From Streptomyces sp. CC0208 (GTDB lineage Bacteria; Actinomycetota; Actinomycetes; Streptomycetales; Streptomycetaceae), in contig NZ_CP031969.1 of NCBI RefSeq assembly GCF_003443735.1, positions 3,906,001-3,970,000 on the forward strand: a stretch of 64,000 nucleotides of DNA. The letters are read 5' to 3'. The position numbers and the translations under genes were made by a program. Position 1 is the stretch's first letter; each line of letters opens with the position of its first letter. Shown here piece after piece: positions 10,427 to 18,677 of this stretch. The notes below the pieces were generated by a model that saw nothing but the letters and a program-made list of their open reading frames with translations, did not search any database and was not told the origin of the DNA.

Positions 10427-10591
10427 TCAGTCGACCTGCTTGGCCGCCTCCGCGCGCGCGAGGGCGGCGTCGACGGCCGCGTCCTCCTTGGCCTTGTTGG
10501 CCCCGCCCTGGGTCTTCACGATGACCCGGATCAAACCGATGAAGAACACGGCCATGACGACCGGGGGCACGAGCGCGGAGACATAGTCCAT
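10427..10591 (-). CDS. Small single-pass membrane protein
   Basis: 54 aa. MDYVSALVPPVVMAVFFIGL starts the protein: one hydrophobic helix (about 6-26) and then a charged, Ala/Lys-rich cytoplasmic tail ending AKQVD. Strong third-position GC and a dedicated terminator directly downstream support it as a real gene. It sits alone between the unknown Ala/Pro-rich gene and the BlaI-like gene. I do not recognise a function; such tails often tether or regulate partners at the membrane. Confidence 0.75.
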   Translation of the reverse strand: MDYVSALVPPVVMAVFFIGLIRVIVKTQGGANKAKEDAAVDAALARAEAAKQVD

Positions 10592-10649
10592 GCGTCCAGG
10601 GTAGCCAGCGGCACCGGGACAACTCGGGCGGGGTGCGGACTGCCCGGAA

Positions 10650-11372
10650 TCAGCCCGCGGCCAGTTGCTGCGGCGGGTTCGCCGGGGGCGGGGCCGGCTT
10701 GCGACGGGGGAAGACCTCGCCCGGGGTGGGGATGGGCCGGGAGGGCTTCGGGGCGGCGGGGGCGGGTTTCTCGGCGGGCTTGACCGGGGCCTTCTCCGGA
10801 CGCTTCGCCGGCTCCTTGGCGTCCTGTTCCGCCGGACCGCCCGGCGCGAGCCCGGAAGGCCCTTCGCGGAGCTCTCCGGAAAGACCTCCGGAGAGACCTC
10901 CGGGAAGCGCCAGGAGGCGCGTGCGGGAGGCCGGGACGACGGGGGTCACCGGGGCACGCCGGGCGCCCGTGGCGCCCGCGAGACGGGCCCGTACGTCGCG
11001 TTCGGCCAGCATCTGGCAGCGGATCAGCAGCGCCGCCGCGACGGGGGTGCCGCGCAGCGCCCGCAGCGCGGCGAGATCGTCGGGCTGGGGCCGGTACCCG
11101 GCGCCCAGCGCCTCCTCCAGGAGGGTGAGGTAGCCGGCGGCGGTGCCGGGCAGCGCGGCGCGGTACCGGTCGAGGTCGGCCACCAGGAAGGCGCGCAGCC
11201 GGGCACCCTCACGCACCGCCTCGTCGAGGGACTCGGCGAGGCGGTGGCAGTCCTTGATGTCCTCGGCCGAAGCAGGGGCGGGGTGAAGGGCGAGGGCGAG
11301 AGCGCGGCGGAGCACACGCAGCTCCTCCACGCCGAACGCCATGCCGCCGCGGGATCCATATGGCGTGGGCAT
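10650..11372 (-). CDS. Conserved actinomycete protein, helical domain with Pro/Lys-rich tail
   Basis: 240 aa. Residues 10-130 look like a compact helical domain (VEELRVLRRALALAL, ALPGTAAGYLTLLEEAL, VAAALLIRCQMLAERDVRARL). About 145-240 is low-complexity Pro/Lys/Ala, probably disordered, ending PPQQLAAG. The ATG at 11372 has a TACTGT element 6 nt upstream with TGACGG 18 bp further, which would give a leaderless message. An internal ATG at 11342 is an alternative start. No membrane segment or catalytic motif is seen and function is unknown. Confidence 0.75.
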   Translation of the reverse strand: MPTPYGSRGGMAFGVEELRVLRRALALALHPAPASAEDIKDCHRLAESLDEAVREGARLRAFLVADLDRYRAALPGTAAGYLTLLEEALGAGYRPQPDDLAALRALRGTPVAAALLIRCQMLAERDVRARLAGATGARRAPVTPVVPASRTRLLALPGGLSGGLSGELREGPSGLAPGGPAEQDAKEPAKRPEKAPVKPAEKPAPAAPKPSRPIPTPGEVFPRRKPAPPPANPPQQLAAG

Positions 11373-11475
11373 GCGGCGACAGTACGCGCTAATCAGACAA
11401 ACCCGTCATAGGGGGCGGGTGTGGCGCGACCGGGCCACCCCAATGCCGGTCCACGCGTCCCGGCCCGGCCCCAGG

Positions 11476-12273
11476 TCACATCCGCGACACGTTCCGCTCG
11501 TACACCAGCCGCAGCCCCACCAGCGTCAGCCAGGGCTCGTGCTCGTCGATCACCGACGACTCTCCGAGCACCATCGGCGCCAGCCCGCCCGTGGCGATCA
11601 CCGTCACGTCCTCCGGGTCCTCCGCGAGCTCCCGGGCCATCCGGCCCACCACGCCGTCGACCTGCCCGGCGAAGCCGTACACGATCCCGGACTGCATCGC
11701 CTCGACCGTGTTCTTCCCGATCACGCTCCGCGGCCGGGCCACCTCGATCTTCCGCAGCTGCGCCCCCTTGACCCCGAGCGCCTCCACGGAGATCTCGATA
11801 CCGGGCGCGATGACACCGCCGACGTACTCCCCGCGCGCGGACACCGCGTCGAAGGTCGTCGCCGTGCCGAAGTCCACGACGATCGCGGGGCCGCCGAACA
11901 GTTCGACGGCCGCCACCGCGTTGATGATCCGGTCCGCGCCGACCTCCTTGGGGTTGTCGGTGAGGATCGGCACCCCCGTCTTCACCCCGGGCTCGACCAG
12001 CACGGCCGGCACATCGCCGTAGTAGCGCCGCGTCACCTCGCGCAGCTCGTGCAGCACGGACGGCACGGTCGCGCAGATGGCGATCCCGTCGATGCCGTCG
12101 CCCAGTTCGTCCCCGAGGAGCGGGTGCATGCCCATCAGGCCCTGGAGCAGTACGGCCAGCTCGTCCGCCGTGCGGCGGGCGTCCGTGGAGATCCGCCAGT
12201 GCTCGACGATGTCCTCGCCGTCGAACAGCCCGAGGACGGTGTGCGTGTTGCCTACGTCGATGGTGAGGAGCAT
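11476..12273 (-). CDS. coaX: Type III pantothenate kinase
   Basis: 265 aa, start MLLTIDVGNTHTV. The ASKHA-fold phosphate loops are intact: DVGNTHTVLG (about 6-15), the internal GADRIINA, and FGTATTFD (adenosine motif). CoaX uses ATP and a monovalent cation to phosphorylate pantothenate, the first step of CoA synthesis, and is not feedback-inhibited like CoaA. It is the last gene of the pan/nad operon, 5 bp after nadC, so its substrate comes from PanC in the same transcript. Confidence 0.95.
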   Translation of the reverse strand: MLLTIDVGNTHTVLGLFDGEDIVEHWRISTDARRTADELAVLLQGLMGMHPLLGDELGDGIDGIAICATVPSVLHELREVTRRYYGDVPAVLVEPGVKTGVPILTDNPKEVGADRIINAVAAVELFGGPAIVVDFGTATTFDAVSARGEYVGGVIAPGIEISVEALGVKGAQLRKIEVARPRSVIGKNTVEAMQSGIVYGFAGQVDGVVGRMARELAEDPEDVTVIATGGLAPMVLGESSVIDEHEPWLTLVGLRLVYERNVSRM

Positions 12274-12278
12274 CGCGA

Positions 12279-13265
12279 CTACTCCGCCTCGCGCAGATCG
12301 AGGCCGATGTCGAGGATCGGCGAGGAGTGGGTGAGCGCACCCACGGCGAGGTAGTCGACCCCGGTGTCGGCGTACGCGCGCGCGTTGGCCAGCGTCAGCC
12401 GCCCGGAGGCCTCCAGCGCGGCCCGCCCGTGCACGAGCGCGACCGCCTCCTCGCACTCACCGGGCGTGAAGTTGTCCAGCAGGATCAGGTCGGCGCCCGC
12501 GTCCACGACCTCCCGCAGCTGGTGCAGGGTGTCGACCTCGACCTCGATCGGCACGTCCGGGAAGGTCTCCCGGACGGCCTTGAAGGCCTGGGCGACGCCA
12601 CCGGCGGCGACCACGTGGTTGTCCTTGACCAGCGCCGCGTCGGACAGCGACATCCGGTGGTTGACCCCGCCGCCGCAGCGCACCGCGAACTTCTCCAGTG
12701 ACCTGAGGCCGGGAGTCGTCTTCCTCGTGTCCCGCACGCGTGCCTTGGTGCCCTCCAGTGCGTCCGCCCACGCGCGCGTGGCGGTCGCGATGCCCGAGAG
12801 CCGGCACAGCAGGTTGAGCGCGCTGCGCTCGGCGGTGAGCAGGTCACGCGTGCGCGTGGTGACCGACAGGAGCTTCTGTCCCGCCTCCACCCGGTCGCCG
12901 TCCTCCACGTGCCGCTCGACCTCGAACTCGTCCTCGCAGACCACCGAGACGACCGCCTCGGCGACCCTGAGGCCGGCCACGACGCCCGCCTCGCGCGCGA
13001 CGAAGTCGGCCGTGGCGACGGCGTCCTCGGGGATGGTCGCGACGGTCGTCACGTCCACGCCGTGGTCGAGGTCCTCCTGGATGGCGACATTGGCGATGTC
13101 CTCGACCTCCACGGGGTCGAGCCCGGCATCGGCCAGGAGCTGCGCGAGCGCGGGGTCGAGCCCGCACTCCAGGTACTCCTCGTCGAGGCCGTCGGAGGCG
13201 GTGCCACAGGCACAGCCGTCGCCGCAGCCGCCGGACGAGGCGAGGGGAAGGTCGTCGGTGCTCAC
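12279..13265 (-). CDS. nadC: Nicotinate-nucleotide pyrophosphorylase (quinolinate phosphoribosyltransferase)
   Basis: 328 aa from GTG (VSTDDLPLASSGG). AGGAG lies 11 nt upstream; the GTG at 13274 overlaps the nadB stop but is only 2 nt from AGGAG. It converts quinolinate and PRPP to nicotinate mononucleotide. Catalytic and binding motifs are present: RDTRKTTPGLR, HRMSLSDAALVKDNH and the VEVDTLHQL acid pair. It carries an N-terminal extension with C-x3-C-x-C (about residues 14-19: GCGDGCACG) not present in classical NadC. Operon order is panC-nadB-nadC-coaX. Confidence 0.95.
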   Translation of the reverse strand: MSTDDLPLASSGGCGDGCACGTASDGLDEEYLECGLDPALAQLLADAGLDPVEVEDIANVAIQEDLDHGVDVTTVATIPEDAVATADFVAREAGVVAGLRVAEAVVSVVCEDEFEVERHVEDGDRVEAGQKLLSVTTRTRDLLTAERSALNLLCRLSGIATATRAWADALEGTKARVRDTRKTTPGLRSLEKFAVRCGGGVNHRMSLSDAALVKDNHVVAAGGVAQAFKAVRETFPDVPIEVEVDTLHQLREVVDAGADLILLDNFTPGECEEAVALVHGRAALEASGRLTLANARAYADTGVDYLAVGALTHSSPILDIGLDLREAE

Positions 13266-13270
13266 TGGTG

Positions 13271-15034
13271 TCACTGCTCCTGGAGGTGCTGCCGGGTCGG
13301 GGGGAAGTCTGCGGTATCCGTGGTGTGTACGGCGAGGGTCCGGTCGGGATTCAGCCGTACGACGATGTGGCGGCGCCACGCCGTGTCGTCGCGGTCGGGC
13401 GCGTCCTCGCGCCAGTGGCAGCCGCGCGTCTCCTCGCGCTGCAGGGCCGCGGCGGCCAGGACACGGGCCACGCACAGGAGGTTGGTGGCCTCCCAGGTGT
13501 CGACGCCGGGCTCGGCCGTCTTGCCGTTCTCGGCGAGGGCGTCCCGGGCGTCGGTGTGCAACTGCTGCAACTCGTCGGCGGCCTTGGACAGGGACTCGGC
13601 GGAGCGCAGCACGCCCGCGCCCTGGGTCATGATCCGCTGGATCGCGAACCGGGCCTCGGGGGCGAGCAGCGGGTGCGCGGGCCTCTCGGGCTGTTCGACG
13701 GGGGCGGGCACGCGCGCGTGGAGGCCGGCGCGGCTCGCCGTGATGTCGGCGGCGATGCGCTCGGCGTAGACAAGTCCCTCCAGGAGGGAGTTGGAGGCGA
13801 GCCGGTTCGCGCCGTGCACGCCGGTGCAGGCGACCTCGCCGCACGCGTACAGGCCCGGGACGGTCGTGCGGCCCTTGGAGTCGGTGCGCACGCCGCCGGA
13901 GGCGTAGTGGGCGGCCGGTGCGACCGGGATGGGCTCGGTGACCGGGTCGATGCCGTGGGCGCGGCAGGCGGCGAGGATCGTCGGGAAGCGGTGCTCCCAC
14001 ATCTCGGCGCCGAAGTGCCGGGCGTCGAGGAACATGTGCTCGGCGTCCCGCTCCTGCATGCGGCGCATGATGCCCTTGGCGACGATGTCGCGGGGGGCGA
14101 GCTCGGCCAGTTCGTGCTGCCCGGTCATGAAGCGCACGCCGTCGGCGTCGACCAGGTGGGCGCCCTCGCCCCGCACGGCCTCGGAGACCAGCGGCTGCTG
14201 GCCCTCGGCGTCCGGGCCGAGGAACAGCACGGTGGGGTGGAACTGCACGAACTCCAGGTCGCTGACCTCGGCGCCCGCGCGCAGGGCGAGCGCCACACCG
14301 TCGCCCGTCGACACGCTCGGGTTGGTGGTCGCGGAGAACACCTGGCCCATGCCGCCGGTCGCGAGGACGACCGCGGGGGCGTGCACGGCGCCCACGCCGT
14401 CGTGCTGGCCCTCGCCCATGACGTGCAGGGTGACACCCGCCGTGCGGCCGTCGGCGTCGGTCAGCAGGTCGAGCACGAGCGCGTTCTCGATGGTGCGCAG
14501 TCCTCGCGCGCGTACGGCCTCGACGAGCGCCCGGGAGATCTCCGCGCCGGTCGCGTCACCGCCCGCGTGCGCGATCCGGCGCCGGTGGTGGCCGCCTTCG
14601 CGGGTGAGCGCGAGGTCGCCCGCCTCGGACTCGTCGAAGTGCGCGCCGGTCGCGATGAGGCGGCGTACGGCGTCGGGTCCCTCGGTGACGAGGATCCGCA
14701 CGGCCTCCTCGTCGCACAGGCCCACGCCCGCGACCAGCGTGTCGTCCAGGTGCTGTTCGGGGGTGTCGCCCTCGCCCAGGGCCGCGGCGATGCCGCCCTG
14801 CGCCCAGCGGGTGGAGCCGTCGTCGAGGCGGGCCTTGGTGACCACGACGGTGCTCAGGCCCTCGGCCTGGCAGCGCAGGGCCGCGGTGAGGCCGGCGACG
14901 CCGGAGCCGACGACCACGACGTCCGCGTCGATGGACCACCCGGGGGCGGGGGCGTGGAGGTGGAGGTGAGCGCGAAGCGCTCTCGTTTGAGGGTGGTGGT
15001 GGGCGACGGGCGGGCGTATGCCTGTGCTGGTCAC
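13271..15034 (-). CDS. nadB: L-aspartate oxidase
   Basis: 587 aa from a GTG that overlaps the panC stop (GTGA), with GGAG 7 nt upstream. The FAD-binding GSGVAGLTAALR is near residue 40. The succinate-dehydrogenase-like active-site stretches (RWAQGGIAAAL, HANRLASNSLLEGLVY-type GANRLASNSL, and the C-terminal helical bundle) are present. NadB oxidises L-aspartate to iminoaspartate, which NadA condenses to quinolinate for NadC. nadA is not in this window. The protein is about 50 residues longer than E. coli NadB because of N-terminal and C-terminal extensions. Confidence 0.95.
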   Translation of the reverse strand: MTSTGIRPPVAHHHPQTRALRAHLHLHAPAPGWSIDADVVVVGSGVAGLTAALRCQAEGLSTVVVTKARLDDGSTRWAQGGIAAALGEGDTPEQHLDDTLVAGVGLCDEEAVRILVTEGPDAVRRLIATGAHFDESEAGDLALTREGGHHRRRIAHAGGDATGAEISRALVEAVRARGLRTIENALVLDLLTDADGRTAGVTLHVMGEGQHDGVGAVHAPAVVLATGGMGQVFSATTNPSVSTGDGVALALRAGAEVSDLEFVQFHPTVLFLGPDAEGQQPLVSEAVRGEGAHLVDADGVRFMTGQHELAELAPRDIVAKGIMRRMQERDAEHMFLDARHFGAEMWEHRFPTILAACRAHGIDPVTEPIPVAPAAHYASGGVRTDSKGRTTVPGLYACGEVACTGVHGANRLASNSLLEGLVYAERIAADITASRAGLHARVPAPVEQPERPAHPLLAPEARFAIQRIMTQGAGVLRSAESLSKAADELQQLHTDARDALAENGKTAEPGVDTWEATNLLCVARVLAAAALQREETRGCHWREDAPDRDDTAWRRHIVVRLNPDRTLAVHTTDTADFPPTRQHLQEQ

Positions 15035-16023
15035 GAGGCGGCTCCGAAGGTCAGCGGGATGTTGTCGATCAGCCGGGTCGTCCCCACCCGGGCTGCGACG
15101 GCGAGGACGGCCTCGCCGGTGAAGTCGTCCTCGATCTCGGTGAAGTCGGTCGGGTCGACGAGTGCGAGGTAGTCCAGGGCGAGCGGGGGGTCGAGGCGCC
15201 CGGCGTCGTCCAGGACCAGCCGGGCGGCCGCGCGGACCGCCGACGGGGCTCCGGGCAGGGCCTTCGCGACCGCGTGCGCGTCGGCGGCCGCGCGGGACTC
15301 GCCCAGGGCGCTCAGGGCCTCGGCACGCGCGTGCGTGGCGGGCACCTCGAGGGCCCGCGCGCGCAGCGCCTCCTGTGCAGCGTGCCGGTCGCGCCCCGCG
15401 AACAGGGCGCGGGAGAGCGCGAGCGCCGTGCGCCGTTCCCGCGGTGAGAGGTAGCGGTTGCGGCTGGAGAGGGCCAGGCCGTCGTCCTCGCGCACAGTGG
15501 GCACGCCGACGATCTCGACGCCGAAGTTCAGGTCGCGCACCATCCGGCGGATCAGGGCGAGCTGCTGGGCGTCCTTCTGGCCGTAGAGGGCGATGTCGGG
15601 GCGGGTGAGGTGGAGCAGCTTGGCGACGACGGTGAGCATGCCGTCGAAGTGGCCGGGGCGCGAGGTGCCCTCCAGGCGCTCTCCCATCGGGCCCGCGCTG
15701 ATGCGCACCTGGGGCTCGCCGCCGGGGTAGACCTCGTCGGCGGCGGGCGCGAAGACGGCGTCCGCACCGGAGTCCTCGGCGATCTTGAGGTCGGCGTCCA
15801 GGGTGCGCGGGTAGCGGTCGAGGTCCTCTCCCGCGCCGAACTGGAGGGGGTTCACGAAGACGGTGACGACGACCTCGCCGTCCGGTCCGGCGATCTCGCG
15901 CGCGGTGCGGACCAGGGTGGCGTGGCCCTCGTGCAGGGCGCCCATGGTCATCACGACGGCCCGGCGTCCCACGCGCGTGCGGGCGTGCAGTTCGTCGGCG
16001 GTACGCAGCAGGGTGGTGGTCAT
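15031..16023 (-). CDS. panC: Pantothenate synthetase (pantoate--beta-alanine ligase)
   Basis: 330 aa. The ATP-binding TMGALHEGHATL is near residues 26-37; VFVNPLQFGAGEDLDRYPR and GQKDAQQLALIRRMV are further family signatures, and LSSRNRYLSPRER carries the KMSKS-like loop. It ligates pantoate and beta-alanine. The ATG overlaps the stop of the upstream DUF2520 gene (ATGA), and the stop overlaps the nadB start (GTGA), so all are translationally coupled. The protein is slightly longer than typical 280-310 aa. Confidence 0.96.
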   Translation of the reverse strand: MTTTLLRTADELHARTRVGRRAVVMTMGALHEGHATLVRTAREIAGPDGEVVVTVFVNPLQFGAGEDLDRYPRTLDADLKIAEDSGADAVFAPAADEVYPGGEPQVRISAGPMGERLEGTSRPGHFDGMLTVVAKLLHLTRPDIALYGQKDAQQLALIRRMVRDLNFGVEIVGVPTVREDDGLALSSRNRYLSPRERRTALALSRALFAGRDRHAAQEALRARALEVPATHARAEALSALGESRAAADAHAVAKALPGAPSAVRAAARLVLDDAGRLDPPLALDYLALVDPTDFTEIEDDFTGEAVLAVAARVGTTRLIDNIPLTFGAAS

Positions 16024-16949
16024 CGGGCGTCTCCCTCGGCGCCGTCGGTCCCGGTGGCGAGTACCCCCAGGAGGTCCTCGGCGAGCTCCGGCTTGAGCAG
16101 TCCGTGGGCGAGCGCGCGGTCGGCGGTCGCGCGGGCCATCGCCAGATAGCCCGCGACGGTCTGCGGGGCGTGCTCGCGCAGTTCCGTGACGTGCGCGGCG
16201 ACCGTTCCCGCGTCCCCGCGCGCGACGGGTCCGGTGAGCGCCGCGTCTCCGGAGCGCAGGGCGTTGTCCAGGGCGGCGCCGAGCAGCGGGCCGAGCATCC
16301 GGTCGGGGGCTTCGACACCCGCCGAGCGCAGCAGCTCCATGGCCTGTGCGACCAGGGTGACCAGGTGGTTGGCGCCGAGGGCGAGGGCCGCGTGGTACAG
16401 CGGGCGCTTGTCCTCCTCGATCCACTCGGGCTCGCCGCCCATCTCGATGACGAGGGCCTCGGCGGCCAGCCGCAGTTCCTCGGGGGCGGTGACGCCGAAG
16501 GAGCAGCCCGCGAGGCGCTGGACGTCCACCGGGGTGCCCGTGAAGGTCATCGCCGGGTGCAGGGCCAGCGGCAGGGCGCCCGCGCGCAGAGCGGGGTCGA
16601 GGACCTTCGCGCCGTACCGCCCGGAGGTGTGCACGAGCAGCTGCCCCGGACGCACCGCGCCGGTCTCGGCGAGGCCCTCGACGAGACCGGGCAGGGTGTC
16701 GTCGGGGACCGTCAGCAGCACCAGGTCGGCGCGCTGGAGGACGTCCGCCGGGGTGACGAGCGGGACGTCCGGGAGCATCAGCGCGGCTCGTCGCCTGGAG
16801 GAGTCTGAGACTCCGGAGACGGCCACCGGACGGTGTCCGGCGAGCTGGAGGGACGCGGCGAGCGTCGGCCCCACCCGGCCGGCGCCGACGACGCCGACGG
16901 TGAGCCGCGCGGGGCGGTCCTTGCTGTCTGGCTGTTGGGCTGTACTCAC
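16020..16949 (-). CDS. Rossmann-fold/DUF2520 oxidoreductase-like protein
   Basis: 309 aa from GTG (VSTAQQPDSKDRP), with GGAAGG 10 nt upstream. An N-terminal NAD(P)-binding Rossmann domain has GVVGAGRVGPTLA at about 18-30, followed by a 6-phosphogluconate-dehydrogenase-like helical DUF2520 domain (HPAMTFTGTP, HAALALGANHLVTLV). It is first gene of the operon and overlaps panC by 4 bp. Coupling to panC suggests a pantoate-pathway role, possibly reduction of ketopantoate; that is an inference from position and fold, and the substrate is unproven. Confidence 0.85.
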   Translation of the reverse strand: MSTAQQPDSKDRPARLTVGVVGAGRVGPTLAASLQLAGHRPVAVSGVSDSSRRRAALMLPDVPLVTPADVLQRADLVLLTVPDDTLPGLVEGLAETGAVRPGQLLVHTSGRYGAKVLDPALRAGALPLALHPAMTFTGTPVDVQRLAGCSFGVTAPEELRLAAEALVIEMGGEPEWIEEDKRPLYHAALALGANHLVTLVAQAMELLRSAGVEAPDRMLGPLLGAALDNALRSGDAALTGPVARGDAGTVAAHVTELREHAPQTVAGYLAMARATADRALAHGLLKPELAEDLLGVLATGTDGAEGDAR

Positions 16950-17120
16950 GCGACGGCGGCCTTCCCGTTCCAGTCCGCATCTGGGTACCGGACGATTTCT
17001 CGTCATGTTAACGCGATCGGTTCGGGGGGCGTCCGGTTGTCCACAGGCTGTGGGTTTCCGTGGGCCGCGCGTGCGGAAATCGGCGTGCCCGGGTTCGGGG
17101 GCGCAGGAGATGATCCGCGC

Positions 17121-18359
17121 ATGAGTGACAAACAGGAGCACGGGGCCGGGCAGGCGGCGGACCAGGTACGGCCGGAGCAGGTCACGGAGGAGGCGCCGTC
17201 GGAACACCTCACGGAGGAGGACCGGCTCCTGCGCCGCCGCGCACGGCGCATCGGCGCCTACCGGAGCGCGGAGCGCACACTGGCGCGTCTCGGACTGTAC
17301 GCGCCCCTCCGCGAGCGCCTGGCTCTGCTCGACGGGGCGCACACCTTCTACGACCTGGACGAGCCGTCCGACCTCTACGGCAACGGCGTCGTCGCTGCTC
17401 TGGAGGAGAAGGTCGCGGGTCTCCTCGGCAAGGAGGCCGCCGCGTTCTTCCCGACCGGCACGATGGCCCAGCAGGTGGCACTGCGCTGCTGGGCGGGCCG
17501 CACCGGCGACCCCACCGTCGCCCTGCACCCCCTGGCCCACCCCGAGGTGCACGAACGCGACGCCTTCCAACAGGTCTCCGGTCTGCGCCCGGTCCATGTG
17601 ACGAGCGAACCGCGACAGCCCACGGCCGACGAGATACGCCACTTCGAGGAGCCCTTCGGGGCGCTGATGCTGGAACTGCCCCTGAGGGACGCCGGCTTTC
17701 TGCTGCCCACCTGGGAGGAGCTCACCGAGGTCGTGGAGGCGGCACGCGAGCGGGACGCGGTGGTGCACTTCGACGGGGCACGCCTGTGGGAGACCACCGT
17801 CCACTTCGGCCGCCCCCTGGCCGAGATCGCGGACCTCGCGGACAGCGTCTACGTGTCGTTCTACAAGTCCCTCCAAGCCTTCGGGGGTGCCGCGCTCGCC
17901 GGCCCGAAGAGCCTGATCGAGGAGGCGAGGACCTGGCGGCACCGCTACGGAGGCGCGGTCTTCCAGCAGTTCCCCACCGCCCTGTCGGCCCTCGCCGGAC
18001 TGGAACACGAACTGCCCAGGCTGCCCGAGTACGTGACCCACGCGCGCGTGGTGGCCGCCGCACTGCGCGAGGGGTTCGCGCAGGCCGGGGTGCCGTGGGC
18101 GCGGGTCCACCCCGAGGTGCCGCACACCTTCGACTTCCAGGTCTGGCTGCCGTACGGCGTCGACGAGCTCTCCGAGGCGGCGATCCGGCAGTCGGAGGAG
18201 ACGAAGACGGCCCTGTTCATCTCCCCCTGGGACGAGAAGGGCCCTGGCCTGTCCATGACCGAGGTCAACGTCCGTGCCGCCGCCCTGGAGTGGACGGCGG
18301 CCGACGTGAAGGCGGCGGCGGTCGATTTCGTCGCCCGGCTGCGGGAGGTCGCCGCCTAG
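17121..18359 (+). CDS. PLP-dependent beta-eliminating lyase / L-threonine aldolase family
   Basis: 412 aa; start MSDKQEHGAGQAAD with AGGAGA 10 nt upstream. Residues 1-50 are an acidic extension. The aspartate-aminotransferase-fold core follows: FFPTGTMAQQVALR, the cofactor aspartate in VVHFDGARLWE, and the Schiff-base lysine in SFYKSLQAFGG. Low-specificity threonine aldolases cleave L-threonine to glycine and acetaldehyde. The reading from sequence to family is firm, the exact substrate is not. It is divergent from the pan/nad operon across 171 bp. Confidence 0.85.
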   Translation: MSDKQEHGAGQAADQVRPEQVTEEAPSEHLTEEDRLLRRRARRIGAYRSAERTLARLGLYAPLRERLALLDGAHTFYDLDEPSDLYGNGVVAALEEKVAGLLGKEAAAFFPTGTMAQQVALRCWAGRTGDPTVALHPLAHPEVHERDAFQQVSGLRPVHVTSEPRQPTADEIRHFEEPFGALMLELPLRDAGFLLPTWEELTEVVEAARERDAVVHFDGARLWETTVHFGRPLAEIADLADSVYVSFYKSLQAFGGAALAGPKSLIEEARTWRHRYGGAVFQQFPTALSALAGLEHELPRLPEYVTHARVVAAALREGFAQAGVPWARVHPEVPHTFDFQVWLPYGVDELSEAAIRQSEETKTALFISPWDEKGPGLSMTEVNVRAAALEWTAADVKAAAVDFVARLREVAA

Positions 18360-18362
18360 GGA

Positions 18363-18578
18363 TCAGCGGCTCGGGCGGGCCTGCCCGTGCAGCCGACGGC
18401 GCAGCGCGTGCCTCAGCCGCGCCCGGGCGGGCCGCTCCGCCAGGACCGCCCGGAACCGCCGGTACTCGCGCAGTTCGCGCACGACCCGTACGTCGTGGGT
18501 GCCGGGCGCGGGCGGAGCGGGGGTACCGAACTGCCGGGCACGGTAGGTGTCGAGGAGGTACTGCTGGGTGATGCTCAT
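18363..18578 (-). CDS. Small Arg-rich protein, unknown function
   Basis: 71 aa: MSITQQYLLDTYRARQFGTP, a Pro-rich linker, then VRVVRELREYRRFRAVLAER and a strongly basic C-terminus. It has no membrane segment or Cys motif. It is divergent from the ArsR gene across a perfect 8-3-8 palindrome and is therefore a candidate target of that regulator. It converges on the aldolase gene with only 3 bp between stops. Confidence 0.65.
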   Translation of the reverse strand: MSITQQYLLDTYRARQFGTPAPPAPGTHDVRVVRELREYRRFRAVLAERPARARLRHALRRRLHGQARPSR

Positions 18579-18617
18579 GACTCCAGGCTGAGCCGCTGGC
18601 GGCGGCCGCGTCGCGTC

Positions 18618-18636
18618 GATTGACGGCCACCGTCAA
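18618..18636. promoter_or_regulatory. Palindromic operator of the ArsR regulator
   Basis: ATTGACGG-CCA-CCGTCAAT is a perfect inverted repeat of two 8-bp arms. It lies in the 99-bp gap between the small ORF start (18578) and the ArsR start (18678), as expected for an autoregulatory site. Confidence 0.6.
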
Positions 18637-18677
18637 TCGTGGACGGCGTTGTCAGTGGCGGGGTGCACCATGAGGTC

